In this document: one piece after another, positions 24,670 to 34,737 of the stretch
Layout of the letters: every line of letters begins with the position of its first letter
Position numbering within the stretch: position 1 is the stretch's first letter
Source: Gammaproteobacteria bacterium
GTDB taxonomy: Bacteria; Pseudomonadota; Gammaproteobacteria; GCA-001735895
Reading direction: 5' to 3'
Assembly (NCBI GenBank): GCA_014382695.1
Contig: JACNJF010000107.1
Location: forward strand, 76,237 to 111,015
Length of the DNA stretch: 34,779 nucleotides
Translations under genes and position numbers: made by a program
The notes under the pieces: generated by a model
What the model saw: only the letters and a program-made list of their open reading frames with translations
Database searches by the model: none
Told to the model about the DNA's origin: nothing

Positions 24670-25212
24670 ATGAAGCACCAAACAGAAGCACAGTTTTCGC
24701 CTGAAGAAGACAACCTTGAATATGATGATGACCAGATCAGTAAATCCCAGCTCAAACGTGACAGCAAGGATTTACAGCTACTCGGGAAAAAGCTGACCGC
24801 ATTAAACCCGGAACAGCTGGCGCGCGTCCCACTGGATGAAAAATTACGCGATGCGATCGCTCTGGCGCATAAAATTGGGAATAAGCGTATCGCACTGAAA
24901 AGACATTTTCAGTACATCGGCAAGATACTACGCTCGATCGATGTTGAAGCGATTATCACGGCGGTGGAAGATATCGAGGATAGTGATAACCACAGCAAAC
25001 TCCACTTCAAAAAGATCGAATACTGGCGCGACCGGATCGTGAACGAAGGAGAAGCCGCGGCGAATGCCTACTGCGATAAAAACCCGCAGGCTGACCGGCA
25101 AAAGTTACGTCAGTTAGCACGCAATCTTAAACAGGCTGGAAGTGACGACAAAAAAATCCGTTTTGCGCGTCAGATTTTTAAAGAGGTGCAGAACAGTCTG
25201 CTGCAGGAGTGA
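24670..25212 (+). CDS. darP: Ribosome-associated protein DarP (YjgA, DUF615)
   Basis: The family acts in late assembly of the 50S subunit and associates with pre-50S particles. I chose the ATG at 24670, giving 180 aa, close to the 183 aa of E. coli YjgA and beginning MKHQTEAQF. Longer in-frame starts would run into pmbA. Family segments are ISKSQLKRDSKDLQLLGKKL, RVPLDEKLRDAI, LKRHFQYIGKILRSID, and a basic C-terminus. There is no clear Shine-Dalgarno. It is a single plus-strand gene between pmbA and tldD. Confidence 0.93.
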   Translation: MKHQTEAQFSPEEDNLEYDDDQISKSQLKRDSKDLQLLGKKLTALNPEQLARVPLDEKLRDAIALAHKIGNKRIALKRHFQYIGKILRSIDVEAIITAVEDIEDSDNHSKLHFKKIEYWRDRIVNEGEAAANAYCDKNPQADRQKLRQLARNLKQAGSDDKKIRFARQIFKEVQNSLLQE

Positions 25213-25246
25213 TCAAGTACCTGCACAGAGCTGACATCGGGTAACT

Positions 25247-26692
25247 TTAGCTATCGGTACCACCCACGGTAATCTGATCGATTTTCAGGGTCGGCTGACC
25301 TACTCCGACCGGTACTGACTGGCCTTCCTTGCCACACACGCCGACACCACTATCCAGCGACAGATTATTGCCCACCATCGATATCCGGTTCATCACTTCT
25401 GGACCGGAACCGATCAGTGTTGCTCCTTTTAACGGCCGACCCAGCTTCCCGTTATGAATTTCATAGGCTTCGGACAGTGAAAACACAAAGCGCCCCGAGG
25501 TAATATCGACCTGACCACCGCCAAAGTTGACCGCATAAATGCCTTTCTCTACCGAGGCAATGATTTCTTCCGGGTCTGACTCACCGGGCAGCATATAGGT
25601 ATTGGTCATACGGGGCATCGGCAGATGTGCATAAGACTCCCGCCGCCCGTTGGATGTTGAGCGGGTTCCCATCAGGCGCGCATTCATCTTATCCTGCATA
25701 TAGCCTTTAAGAATGCCGTTTTCAATCAGGGTGGTGGATTCGGCCGCCACCCCTTCATCATCTACGCTCAACGAACCGCGCCGGTTTTCCAGCGTGCCAT
25801 CATCCACAATCGTACATAAGGGTGATGCCACCTGTTGCCCCATACTGTTACTGAACGCCGAGGTCCCCTTGCGGTTAAAGTCGCCTTCCAGCCCATGCCC
25901 GACCGCTTCGTGCAATAGCACGCCCGGCCAGCCCGGCCCCAGCACGACTGGCATGCTACCCGCCGGTGTCGGAATCGATTGCAGATTGACCGATGCCTGT
26001 CTGACCGCTTCCCGGGCGTAATCAAAAGCGATTTCAGTATTGAAAAACAGGTCATAGTTATGCCGTCCACCACCACCGGCCGTACCCTGTTCACGGCGTC
26101 CCTTGTCGTGCATTAGCACCGTCACATTGATCCGCACCAGAGGACGGATATCGGCCGCCAGGGTGTTATCGGTTGCCGCTATCAGAATGTGTTCGATACT
26201 GCCAGCGAGTGAAATAATCACCTGCTCGATGCGCGGGTCGAGTGCTCGGGTGAAGCTATCCAGTCGCTTTAACAGATCCACTTTTTGCGCCGCAGTATGC
26301 TGATCAATCGGATTTTCTGACTGATACAGGCTAGGCGATGAATTACCCTTGAGACGGGTAGGGGCGATTTTATCCTGTCCCAGTCTGGCGATCGCGCTGG
26401 CATTTTTTGCCGCTGCCGTGAGTGCTGAAAACTGCAGATCATCACTGTAGGCGAAACCGGTTTTTTCTCCACTGATGGCGCGTATCCCGACCCCGTTATC
26501 GATATTAAATGAGCCTTCACGAATGATGCCGTCATCCATCAGCCAGGATTCCTGCTGGGAAACCTGAAAATAAATATCCCCCGCATCGATCTTATGCTGC
26601 TGCAGACGATCCAGGGTCTGATTGATCTGATCCAGGGTTAATTCTGCTGGCTGTAAAACCACCCGATCAACCGTCGTTAAAATTGATGTCAT
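25247..26692 (-). CDS. tldD: Metalloprotease TldD
   Basis: This 481-aa protein is the catalytic, zinc-bearing subunit of TldD/TldE. The motif HEAVGH gives His261, Glu262 and His265, and Cys453 lies in [10 protein letters not shown], corresponding to His262, Glu263, His266 and Cys454 of the E. coli protein. N-terminal [18 protein letters not shown] is also typical. In E. coli tldD follows yhdP directly; here nit and a small secreted protein gene lie between them. The gap of 45 bp after it to nit holds a small inverted repeat (CATCCG-GT-CGGATG). Confidence 0.96.
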   Translation of the reverse strand: MTSILTTVDRVVLQPAELTLDQINQTLDRLQQHKIDAGDIYFQVSQQESWLMDDGIIREGSFNIDNGVGIRAISGEKTGFAYSDDLQFSALTAAAKNASAIARLGQDKIAPTRLKGNSSPSLYQSENPIDQHTAAQKVDLLKRLDSFTRALDPRIEQVIISLAGSIEHILIAATDNTLAADIRPLVRINVTVLMHDKGRREQGTAGGGGRHNYDLFFNTEIAFDYAREAVRQASVNLQSIPTPAGSMPVVLGPGWPGVLLHEAVGHGLEGDFNRKGTSAFSNSMGQQVASPLCTIVDDGTLENRRGSLSVDDEGVAAESTTLIENGILKGYMQDKMNARLMGTRSTSNGRRESYAHLPMPRMTNTYMLPGESDPEEIIASVEKGIYAVNFGGGQVDITSGRFVFSLSEAYEIHNGKLGRPLKGATLIGSGPEVMNRISMVGNNLSLDSGVGVCGKEGQSVPVGVGQPTLKIDQITVGGTDS

Positions 26693-26737
26693 TGAGTACT
26701 CTCGTTGTTCAGGCCATCCGGTCGGATGAGCACAGGG

Positions 26738-27556
26738 TTATTCATGCACAAAAAATTTGCGATGTGACAATACAGGAAACCGTTTACGTAACTGCTTCTG
26801 CTGTGAAAGGTTCAGGTCGGCGATGGCATATCCGGATCCGGACTTAATTTCATCCAGTACATTACCCCAGGGGTCGAGGATCAGACTATGTCCGTAGGTT
26901 TCCCGCCCATTGACGTGATAGCCGCCCTGAGCCGAAGCCACCACAAAACTTAAATTTTCGATCGCACGTGCTTTCAATAAGGCATGCCAGTGCGCCTTTC
27001 CCGTCACCGCAGTAAAAGCGGCCGGTAGCAGAATGACGTCGGCACCTTTGTCTATTAACAGGCGGAACAGTTCTGGAAAGCGGAGATCATAACAGATGGC
27101 CAGACCCAGCTTCAGCGAACCCAGATCCACTACAACGGGATGAACCCCTGACTGGATTACGGCGGACTCATGGTAGCTCTCACCCTCATCGGGTAAAGCC
27201 ACGTCGAATAAATGAATCTTGTCGTAGCGCGCAATGCAGACACCCTGCTGATTGTAAATCAACATAGTGTTACGGTAATGACTGGCATCATCCGATTCCA
27301 GCGGAATAGTTCCGCCGGCAATGATGATAGCGTGATCAGCCGATTGCTCTGCCAGAAAATCCTGTAACGGCCCTGCTCCTGGCTTTTCGCGGCAGGCCAC
27401 TACATCATTTGGTTTTACCCCGATCATGCCGAAGTTCTCAGGCAGGACGACCATTTCAGCTCCATCGGCAACGGCTCTGGAGATCAGCTTTTCAGCCTCA
27501 AGCAGATTCCCGCTGATGTTGGAACCTGAAGCCATCTGGATTGCGGCAACTCTCAT
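26738..27556 (-). CDS. Carbon-nitrogen hydrolase, Nit1/Nit2 branch (likely deaminated glutathione amidase)
   Basis: This 272-aa nitrilase-superfamily enzyme has the full catalytic triad: Glu40 (VLPENFG), Lys113 (RYDKIHLFDV) and Cys155 (LAICYDLRFPELFR). The HLFDV and FPELF segments favour the Nit/YbeM amidase branch, which hydrolyses deaminated glutathione as metabolite repair, over true nitrilases. The substrate is inferred from family. Its ATG shares one base with the stop of the preceding gene (TAATG), and it sits between yhdP and tldD in an apparent operon. Confidence 0.93.
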   Translation of the reverse strand: MRVAAIQMASGSNISGNLLEAEKLISRAVADGAEMVVLPENFGMIGVKPNDVVACREKPGAGPLQDFLAEQSADHAIIIAGGTIPLESDDASHYRNTMLIYNQQGVCIARYDKIHLFDVALPDEGESYHESAVIQSGVHPVVVDLGSLKLGLAICYDLRFPELFRLLIDKGADVILLPAAFTAVTGKAHWHALLKARAIENLSFVVASAQGGYHVNGRETYGHSLILDPWGNVLDEIKSGSGYAIADLNLSQQKQLRKRFPVLSHRKFFVHE

Positions 27557-27945
27557 TATTTTAACAACTCCTGGCGACTGCCAACTAAAATTCTGATTTC
27601 ATCTTCGACCTGAAATCCGGGGGACAGCAGAATATTCTGGGATGGTACTCCGAGCGAAATCAACCAGTCTTTCAGTTCTGCGGCCCAGATTTCACCACTA
27701 TCTTCACCCGGGTAGCTCAGAATGATCAGAGCATCCGTACCCGTTTCCCAGTAGCTGATGGCCAGTTTAAGCGGTTCCATCTGTGGAATCACGGCCCCCG
27801 ATCTGGGGCGCGCCCATAGCTCTGCACTCAAATTGAAATTGCGTATGCTGTTGGCCAAAGCCGGTTTAACGAACGATACTGAAGTTATCATCAACACTAT
27901 CGCTAAACACATCGGGCTCAATAAGGCTCTAAAAACCTGCTTCAT
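27556..27945 (-). CDS. Small exported hypothetical protein between yhdP and nit
   Basis: From the ATG at 27945 the product is 129 aa, starting with a signal peptide (MCLAIVLMITSVSFVKPALA). The mature part has WARPRSGAVIPQMEPLKLAI, then ALIILSYPGEDSGEIWAAELKDWLISLGVPSQNI and a LVGS segment, resembling a small OmpA-like or sugar-independent alpha/beta fold. I do not recognise a named family. The ATG lies inside the end of yhdP (17-bp overlap) and the stop overlaps nit by one base, so translation is coupled on both sides. Confidence 0.82.
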   Translation of the reverse strand: MKQVFRALLSPMCLAIVLMITSVSFVKPALANSIRNFNLSAELWARPRSGAVIPQMEPLKLAISYWETGTDALIILSYPGEDSGEIWAAELKDWLISLGVPSQNILLSPGFQVEDEIRILVGSRQELLK

Positions 27946-30900
27946 TAAAACGGTTACTCTCGGATGATACTTTAGGTTTTTCAATCAGGTCTACCTGTGG
28001 CTGCTCCCAGCTACCGGTCACTTTATATTCTATTTCAACACTTTTTTCGATTGGTTTCTTAAAAATTTTCTGTAGCAGTAACAATCCCCACCCTACCGCA
28101 TTGCCAGCCGCAATGGTGCCTATCAGGGGTAAGGTATCACCAATCTTGGGGGTAATCGTCATGTTTTGATCGTAGGTTTGATCGCGCAGGTTGGTACTCC
28201 CGCTGATATCAACTTTGGCCGCTATACTATCCAGCGAGGCGTTTTCAGTATGCAGCTGCTCGCCCTTGATGCTAAATTCACCCTTGATCTGATTAAATTG
28301 CATCCCTTCTTTAACCACATCGCCAAAATCCAGAAATAACCGTTTAGGTAAAGCATTAAAGCTCAGCAGACCGACAAAGCGCCCGGCCCCTGGCTCGACA
28401 TTCTTCAGGTAACCATCCTCCAGCTGCAGGCTGACTTCACCGAGTAAGGATGGCCAGTTGATATTAAACAGGTCACCGCCCCAGCCGATCTGCCCGTTGA
28501 AATCAACCTCTCCATCCTTGATGCTCTCCCCCAACCCAAGATTCTGTACCGTCTGACCAAAGTTTTTGCCCTTGACGTCGATATTAAAAACACTGACATG
28601 ATCCTTGTGCAGCGGATCAAACTGCCATTTCCCGGAAGACTTAAGCTGAACCTGATCGCGTGAAAAATCGAGCTGATCGATCAGGAAACTATTGCCCTGT
28701 GCGCGCGTACTGAGAATCAGATCACTAAAGATCATGTCTTCATAGGCGATGGTCTTGCTGGTAATCAGCAGATCCGGCATATCACTCACCTTTAACTGAA
28801 TTTTATCGGGGGATTTTGAGCGTACCAGATTGATGTACTCCAGATCTGCTACCAACGGGTGCTGCTGATCCATGCTAAAAGGCAGTTCAAATGTGCCTTT
28901 CACCAGCGTCGAGTCCAGTATGCCCTGCAACAGAGTGCCGTTATTGGTTAACTGGAACCTGCTGTCCATCGCCTGCTGACCGCGCACCAGCAACTGATCG
29001 ATAGTCAGATCCATAAAGTTTATCTGGCGCAGAAAATAACCAGGATCATCACTTTTAGTATTGAAATAGCGGCCGATGTAATCGATCCAGTTACTCACAT
29101 TCAGCTGTTTGACATTGCCGGTGATGCTGATGCCTTTGTGTTCATGGCTATCACCGTTGCCACCCAGTCCTACCGTTAGGTACTGCATGCGCGATCGGGC
29201 TTTATCGGAAAGGTCAAGCTTGCCATGTGCTTTCAGCTGAGCAGACAGATCCAGATCGAACATAAACTCACCCTGAGTGGATAACTCTGCATCAAATAGC
29301 AGATTCTGCGGCTGCTCGGCGAGTATTCGCGCCGGCTCAGGAAACTCCAGCCGCGTACCCGCCAGATCTGACCTGGCACTTAGCTTCAGTAAGGGCTGTT
29401 GTTGATCCGCCTGATGCGCCACAGAGGCTGCAATATTCCAGGAACTGACACCGGACACCGGTTGCCGTAGATACTCAGGCACCAGTTGCAGTAAATGCTG
29501 TGACTGCAGCTTGCCGCTCATCTGAAACCCGGTGCGACCGTGTTTTGGGTCCGGCACAACCGACAGCCGAACAGGATCTCCATAGTATCGGCCAGTCAAA
29601 GCATTCGCACTAACCGCCTCATTCTCGATGTTGACCACCCCGCTCATCTGGCTGAAATCAACCATCCATGACGGGATGTTGAGTGCCACATCCTGCAAGC
29701 GGGCTGTGGCCTGTACACTCAATTTGTGTTTAAGCGCGGGGGATAGTGGAATATCCAGCTTTAGCTGTGTTTGCACCTGACCTGAAAGCGTACTGGTTTT
29801 TGCTTTGACCTCTTTGAATACTTGCAGTATCGGCAGGCGGCTCAGTGTATCGAGCAAGCTCTGCGCTGTGCTTTTAGTATCGACCTGGATAGAAAGCCTG
29901 CTGTTTAGAAAATCGGCTATTTCGAGCTGAACCCGATCGACCTGACTGGCAGCAAAGTGGACCTGCTTCAGATCTCCCTGCAGACTGGCATTGATAAAAT
30001 CAAGCCGTCCTTCACCCCGCGTCACCGCCGGCCAGTCTTTAAGAAATGTTAGCTGCGGACGTTGGATCTGTAGGGAGGCATGCATAATACCCGAGCTGTT
30101 TTTGTGTAACACGGAAGGGTTTACCAGACGCCCATGAAACAGAAAATCACCTTCCGTCAGGCGACCGCCCTGGATCGATTCATCCAGCCACTGCACCACT
30201 TTTTGCGGCATGATTTTAACCGGCAGATAACGCGAAACAGCGCCTATATCTCCATCCTGGTAGTGTGCGCGCAGTGACATAAAAGCACGCCCGCTGGCGG
30301 GTATTTCCAGCCATAATCGCCCTGCCAGCTTAAGGTCAGAATTGGCCAACTCGAAATGATCCGAGGCGACATTAATCGCAGATTCGTGCATCTCGATAAA
30401 AGCACTGCTACGCAGTACATCGAGTTGCAGCGGCGCCCTGAATAGATCCGCAAAATCGACTGTCAGCTGTTTTGCCTCTAACTCCAGCTGCGCACGACCC
30501 TGCGCAAATAACACATGGCCATCCACACCAGACAGCCCTGGAATGGAACGGTACGGCGTGCTCTGCAGCCGCTTAAAATCGAATTCAAGCAGCGACTGTT
30601 TCGGTGCAGCGGATTCCAGCTGAGCCACGATATCGCTTAACTGACCCTGCGCCTGCAAGCCTGATAGCCATTGCAGGGCCTGTTCATCCTGCAACAGTCC
30701 GCTGACGATCTCACTGATCAACGATAGCTCCAGTTGATCAATCCATAACACCGGCTTTTCATCCGCATGACCGATCAGTAGCTGGGTATGGACATCGCTA
30801 TAATGCTGAGCACCCTGCTGAATATTCTGCAGCCGGCTGTTGATGCGCCAGCCTGCACTTTGGCTTTCGGCACTCGCATGAATCTGTGCCGAGATGGCCG

Positions 30901-31756
30901 GCCCACTGGCCTGTGCCCGGTTCAGTACCAGGCTGGAAAGATTCGCTTGAGTGACAACTTTTTTGAGCTGAAACCGCTCAAGGCTGAGCCAGCTCTGCAC
31001 ACTTAAATGGGCTTTTTCAAGCGCTGGAGACTGCATACTCAACAGGCCGATTAGCGCGGCCAGATTCAGCGTCTTTGCCTGCACATACACCTGCTGCCTG
31101 CTCGCATCACCCTGCAGAGATAGCTCAAGCTGACTCCCCAGGCTGGCCGGGAGCTGTGCCGATAACTGCATCGCAAGCTGTTCATTTTTGCGGCTATTAC
31201 GCAGGCTGGTATGTTGAATCAGATAGTCACTGCCGGTGCGCTGATCACGCAGTTGAATCTGCCCAATCTCTATATCGCTAAAGGCTGGCAGGCGTTGAAA
31301 AAAGGCATGTAGATCGAGTCGGGCTTCCGTTTTAGTTTGCGCAGTGAAGGGAATATCATTCAGCCACCACAACCCTTCGTGATCCCGCACCAGAATAATT
31401 TTCTGAATCGTCGAATGCAGTGAGTGCAGGAGCAGATTGCCGCTTAGCAGGCTCGGCACCAGCTTAACGCGTAAAGACAGTTCACTGATATACAGCGCGT
31501 GCGACTCGCCCGGCAGGCTGAGTGAAGCCCCTTTTATTTTTAATACCGGATGTAATCCCTGCCAGTGTCCCTCGATATTCTCCAGTTCGACGCCCTTGAT
31601 GCCAAAACCGGCAAGCTCCGCCACAATGTCACTCTTGAAATGCATCACATTGTCCAGCAATACCCGGCCCGCAATCGACAGCAATGCCAGGCTGATCAGT
31701 AAAGCAAACAGCATCCATTTGCTGAGATGATATATTTTAATGCCGGCAGCTTTCAT
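27929..31756 (-). CDS. yhdP: YhdP-family AsmA-like envelope protein
   Basis: This 1275-aa protein has one N-terminal membrane anchor (WMLFALLISLALLSIAGRVLL, about residues 14-34) and a very long periplasmic region of beta-rich repeats, ending with a C-terminal AsmA-type section (DSIAAKVDISGSTNLRDQTYDQNMTITPKIGDTLPLIG). YhdP, TamB and YdbH carry phospholipids between the inner and outer membranes in E. coli. Length (E. coli 1266 aa) and order next to rng agree. The final residues overlap the next gene. Confidence 0.94.
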   Translation of the reverse strand: MKAAGIKIYHLSKWMLFALLISLALLSIAGRVLLDNVMHFKSDIVAELAGFGIKGVELENIEGHWQGLHPVLKIKGASLSLPGESHALYISELSLRVKLVPSLLSGNLLLHSLHSTIQKIILVRDHEGLWWLNDIPFTAQTKTEARLDLHAFFQRLPAFSDIEIGQIQLRDQRTGSDYLIQHTSLRNSRKNEQLAMQLSAQLPASLGSQLELSLQGDASRQQVYVQAKTLNLAALIGLLSMQSPALEKAHLSVQSWLSLERFQLKKVVTQANLSSLVLNRAQASGPAISAQIHASAESQSAGWRINSRLQNIQQGAQHYSDVHTQLLIGHADEKPVLWIDQLELSLISEIVSGLLQDEQALQWLSGLQAQGQLSDIVAQLESAAPKQSLLEFDFKRLQSTPYRSIPGLSGVDGHVLFAQGRAQLELEAKQLTVDFADLFRAPLQLDVLRSSAFIEMHESAINVASDHFELANSDLKLAGRLWLEIPASGRAFMSLRAHYQDGDIGAVSRYLPVKIMPQKVVQWLDESIQGGRLTEGDFLFHGRLVNPSVLHKNSSGIMHASLQIQRPQLTFLKDWPAVTRGEGRLDFINASLQGDLKQVHFAASQVDRVQLEIADFLNSRLSIQVDTKSTAQSLLDTLSRLPILQVFKEVKAKTSTLSGQVQTQLKLDIPLSPALKHKLSVQATARLQDVALNIPSWMVDFSQMSGVVNIENEAVSANALTGRYYGDPVRLSVVPDPKHGRTGFQMSGKLQSQHLLQLVPEYLRQPVSGVSSWNIAASVAHQADQQQPLLKLSARSDLAGTRLEFPEPARILAEQPQNLLFDAELSTQGEFMFDLDLSAQLKAHGKLDLSDKARSRMQYLTVGLGGNGDSHEHKGISITGNVKQLNVSNWIDYIGRYFNTKSDDPGYFLRQINFMDLTIDQLLVRGQQAMDSRFQLTNNGTLLQGILDSTLVKGTFELPFSMDQQHPLVADLEYINLVRSKSPDKIQLKVSDMPDLLITSKTIAYEDMIFSDLILSTRAQGNSFLIDQLDFSRDQVQLKSSGKWQFDPLHKDHVSVFNIDVKGKNFGQTVQNLGLGESIKDGEVDFNGQIGWGGDLFNINWPSLLGEVSLQLEDGYLKNVEPGAGRFVGLLSFNALPKRLFLDFGDVVKEGMQFNQIKGEFSIKGEQLHTENASLDSIAAKVDISGSTNLRDQTYDQNMTITPKIGDTLPLIGTIAAGNAVGWGLLLLQKIFKKPIEKSVEIEYKVTGSWEQPQVDLIEKPKVSSESNRFNEAGF

Positions 31757-31801
31757 TGCTTAGTCGGGAAGTCTCATTAAATCGAGCTGAATAGTGAGTA
31801 C

Positions 31802-33280
31802 CTAAACCGGCACTACGTCATAATTTTCCTGAGAATAGTAACTTTCCACCTGCAGCTTGACCGGCAACTTAACAAAGGTTTCAAGCTCAGCCAGACTGGT
31901 CGCTTCTTCGTCCAGCAGCATATCGATGACTTCCTGATTGGCCATCACCAGTAACAGCTGCGCTTCGTCATACACGCGCGCTTCTCTTAATATCTCGCGG
32001 AATATCTCATAGCACACGGTTTCTACCGTTTTATGGGTACCCCGTCCTCCGCAGGTGGCGCAGGATTCACACAGAATATGCTCCAGACTTTCGCGCGTTC
32101 TTTTACGCGTCATCTCAACCAGGCCCAGGGGCGACATATCACAGACCTGAGTTTTCGCATGATCCTTGCTGAGATATTTTTCCAGCGATTTGAGCACCTG
32201 ACGCTTATGATCCTCGATCACCATGTCGATGAAATCGATGATAATAATACCGCCCAGATTACGCAGACGCAGCTGGCGCGCAATCGCCTGAGAGGCCTCC
32301 ATATTGGTTTTAAAGATGGTTTCTTCCAGATTGTGATGACCGACGAAGGCACCGGTATTGATATCGATAGTGGTCATAGCCTCAGTCTGATCAATGATCA
32401 GATAACCGCCTGATTTCAGTTCAACCTTGCGTCCCAGAGCACGTTCGATTTCATCGTCGATGTTGTACAGATCGAACAGTGGACGGTCGCCCGGATAATG
32501 CTCCAGATCACACGGCAGGTCCGGAATATATTTACGCGCAAACGAATTCATTTTCTTAAAGGTTTCACGCGAATCGACCTTTACCACGGTAGTATCATTA
32601 CTCACCATATCTCTCAGCGTACGTACCGCGAGTGGAAGGTCTTCATGAATTACCGTGCCCGGACGCGCCGTTTTTGCCTGTTCCTGCAGGCTGTCCCACA
32701 GGGTGCAAAGAAACTTGATGTCACGGTTTAACTCGGCATCTTCCACGCCTTCGGCGGCGGTTCTGACGATGCAGCCGCCAGTGCGGTTATCCGTCATACA
32801 AAGAGATAATAGATTGCGTAAGCGCTCACGCTCCTCTTCATCCTCGATCTTGACAGAGATTCCGATCAGGGATGAGTTAGGCATATACACCAGATAGCGA
32901 GAAGGCACCGAGATGCAGGTGGTCAGCCGGGCACCCTTGGTACCGAGTGGATCTTTCACCACCTGCACCATAATACTCTGCCCTTCGTGTAACAGTTTAT
33001 TGATCGAGGGCGGCGTCGCATCCGCCGTATTGCCATTAGTCTGCAAATCTTTATCAAAATCAGACACATGCAGAAAGCCGGAGCGCTCCAGCCCGATATC
33101 GACAAAGGCGGCCTCCATGCCGGGCAATACGCGATTCACCTTGCCCTTATAGATATTACCGACGATGCCTCGATTTCTACGGCGTTCGATCCAGACTTCC
33201 TGTAACGAGCCGTTTTCTACAATCGCCACACGCGTTTCCTGGGGCGTTACATTGATCAGAATCTCTTCGCTGTTCATCAT
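31802..33280 (-). CDS. rng: Ribonuclease G
   Basis: This 492-aa endoribonuclease processes the 5' end of 16S rRNA and some mRNAs. An S1 domain lies near residues 38-120 (GNIYKGKVNRVLPGMEAAFVDIGLERSGFLH). The catalytic aspartates are Asp306 (TTIDINTG) and Asp349 (IIIIDFIDM), corresponding to D303/D346 of RNase E. The zinc-link segment has Cys404, Cys407 and Cys410 (CESCATCGGRG). It lacks the long C-terminal scaffold of RNase E, so it is RNase G. The start may be either of two adjacent ATGs (33280 or 33277). It lies 14 bp after maf. Confidence 0.96.
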   Translation of the reverse strand: MMNSEEILINVTPQETRVAIVENGSLQEVWIERRRNRGIVGNIYKGKVNRVLPGMEAAFVDIGLERSGFLHVSDFDKDLQTNGNTADATPPSINKLLHEGQSIMVQVVKDPLGTKGARLTTCISVPSRYLVYMPNSSLIGISVKIEDEEERERLRNLLSLCMTDNRTGGCIVRTAAEGVEDAELNRDIKFLCTLWDSLQEQAKTARPGTVIHEDLPLAVRTLRDMVSNDTTVVKVDSRETFKKMNSFARKYIPDLPCDLEHYPGDRPLFDLYNIDDEIERALGRKVELKSGGYLIIDQTEAMTTIDINTGAFVGHHNLEETIFKTNMEASQAIARQLRLRNLGGIIIIDFIDMVIEDHKRQVLKSLEKYLSKDHAKTQVCDMSPLGLVEMTRKRTRESLEHILCESCATCGGRGTHKTVETVCYEIFREILREARVYDEAQLLLVMANQEVIDMLLDEEATSLAELETFVKLPVKLQVESYYSQENYDVVPV

Positions 33281-33294
33281 AGATTTATGTCTGG

Positions 33295-33879
33295 TTAAAC
33301 CTGGCTTAATTTATATCCAGCCTGCTGCAACAGCTCGGCCGTGTCAAATAATGGCAAGCCCATCACTGAAGAGTAGCTGCCTTCCAGCTGCCGGATAAAA
33401 ATGGCAGCCTTTCCCTGTATCGCATAAGCCCCGGCTTTATCCATCGGCTCGCCTGAGTGGCAGTAGCGTTCAATCTCCTGTGCACTCAATGGCTTGAATG
33501 TAATCTCATTATGACTACAGCGATCGCGCACTTTACCCGCTGCATCGATCAGGGCTATCGCCGTTAACACTTGATGCCGGCGTCCCGATAACTGCTGCAA
33601 CATACTGCAGCAGTCTGAATATGAATCCGGTTTACCCAGCATCCGGCCATCCAGATGAATCAGCGTATCGGCGGCCAGAATCAGATCATCCGCCTGCAGA
33701 CCGCTCAGTTGCTGCCGTCCTGTCAACGCTTTTTGCCGACTCAGACGGATAACCAGATCAGCGATCTGTTCACCTGGCAGCGGAGTTTCATCGACATCTA
33801 CCTTAAGTGTAGTAAATTCAACACCAATCTGGGTTAACAGCTCTGCCCTGCGTGGTGATGAAGAAGCCAGGTATAACAT
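33295..33879 (-). CDS. Maf-family nucleotide pyrophosphatase (YhdE type)
   Basis: This 194-aa protein is a housecleaning dTTP/UTP pyrophosphatase. The signature LASSSPRRAELL at residues 4-15 binds phosphate, and Asp71 in AADTLIHLDG corresponds to the catalytic Asp70 of YhdE. The segment GEPMDKAGAYAIQGKAAIFI favours the YhdE/dTTPase branch over YceF. As in E. coli, it lies next to rng. It starts 3 bp after the rlmH stop. Confidence 0.94.
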   Translation of the reverse strand: MLYLASSSPRRAELLTQIGVEFTTLKVDVDETPLPGEQIADLVIRLSRQKALTGRQQLSGLQADDLILAADTLIHLDGRMLGKPDSYSDCCSMLQQLSGRRHQVLTAIALIDAAGKVRDRCSHNEITFKPLSAQEIERYCHSGEPMDKAGAYAIQGKAAIFIRQLEGSYSSVMGLPLFDTAELLQQAGYKLSQV

Positions 33880-33882
33880 TGA

Positions 33883-34353
33883 CTAGTCTCGGTGGTAGGG
33901 ATGGCCTTCGACCACCGACCAGATCCGATACAGCTGTTCGATCAGCACCACTCGAACCAGTCCATGCGGCATCGTCATTGGACCCAGCGCTATGGTCTGA
34001 TCGGCCTGTTTCAGCAATTCCGGCTCGAGCCCATCGGGCCCGCCGATGATCAGGTTGACCTGTGGAAAATGGAGCAGCCAGTGCCGGTACTGATTAACCC
34101 ATTCGGCGGTGGACCATTGCCGCCCCTTTTCATCCAGCGCTATGCTGAAACTTCCCGGCTTGATGCGTTGGCGAATTTTTTCCGCTTCCTGTTGCTGAAT
34201 TCGTTCACGGGTTTGACCGGATTTTCTGGCTGCGGTTGCAATCAACTCCAGGCTAACATTCTGCTGTCTCGGGATACGCCGGGCGTAATCGTCATAAGCA
34301 CTATCGACCCAGCCGGGCATTTTCTGTCCAACCGCTATGATCGTAATCGCCAT
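33883..34353 (-). CDS. rlmH: 23S rRNA (pseudouridine1915-N3)-methyltransferase
   Basis: This 156-aa SPOUT-class methyltransferase matches the E. coli protein (155 aa) over its length. It shows the N-terminal VGQKMPGWVDSAYDDYARRIP, the SAM-binding knot IIGGPDGLEP and GPMTMPHGLVRVVLIEQLYR, and the C-terminal IVEGHPYH-like end (VVEGHPYHRD). It modifies position 1915 of the assembled 70S ribosome. It lies 14 bp after rsfS. Confidence 0.97.
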   Translation of the reverse strand: MAITIIAVGQKMPGWVDSAYDDYARRIPRQQNVSLELIATAARKSGQTRERIQQQEAEKIRQRIKPGSFSIALDEKGRQWSTAEWVNQYRHWLLHFPQVNLIIGGPDGLEPELLKQADQTIALGPMTMPHGLVRVVLIEQLYRIWSVVEGHPYHRD

Positions 34354-34367
34354 CGCCTTTGTTTAAT

Positions 34368-34724
34368 TTATACCGATTCTACTTCACGCCCGGCCTGATC
34401 CGACCACAGACGCTCGATATCATAAAATTCGCGCGTGGCAGGGAGCATCACATGCACCACAATTTCACCCAGATCAACCAGCACCCAGTCACCCACATCT
34501 TCACCTTCCATCCCGATGACGGGTAAATTCAGCTGTTTCATTTTTTCCACAACGGCCTGGGCAATCGACTTCACATGCCGATTTGAGTTACCACTGGCAA
34601 AGATCATGCGATCGGTAAAACCGCTGATACCCTGCAAATTGATATGCCGGATTTTCTCTGCTTTCAGATCTTCCATCGCATTAATCACAATATTCTGTAG
34701 CTTGTCGGTTGTTGGTTGAGTCAT
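34368..34724 (-). CDS. rsfS: Ribosomal silencing factor RsfS
   Basis: This 118-aa protein binds uL14 and blocks subunit joining when nutrients are short. The family segments are DLKAEKIRHINLQG, DRMIFASGNSNRHVKSIAQAVVEKMK, GDWVLVDLGEIVVHVMLPATREFYDIERLW. It belongs to the usual nadD-rsfS-rlmH set. The gap to the nadD tail is 13 bp. Confidence 0.97.
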   Translation of the reverse strand: MTQPTTDKLQNIVINAMEDLKAEKIRHINLQGISGFTDRMIFASGNSNRHVKSIAQAVVEKMKQLNLPVIGMEGEDVGDWVLVDLGEIVVHVMLPATREFYDIERLWSDQAGREVESV

Positions 34725-34737
34725 AAATTCTCTTAAT

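Noticed and set aside
26715-26728. Palindrome CATCCG-GT-CGGATG between tldD and nit, considered as a terminator or operator
   Set aside because: The loop is too small for a full six-pair stem, no T-run follows, and no promoter-like hexamers are next to it. One isolated short palindrome is expected by chance.
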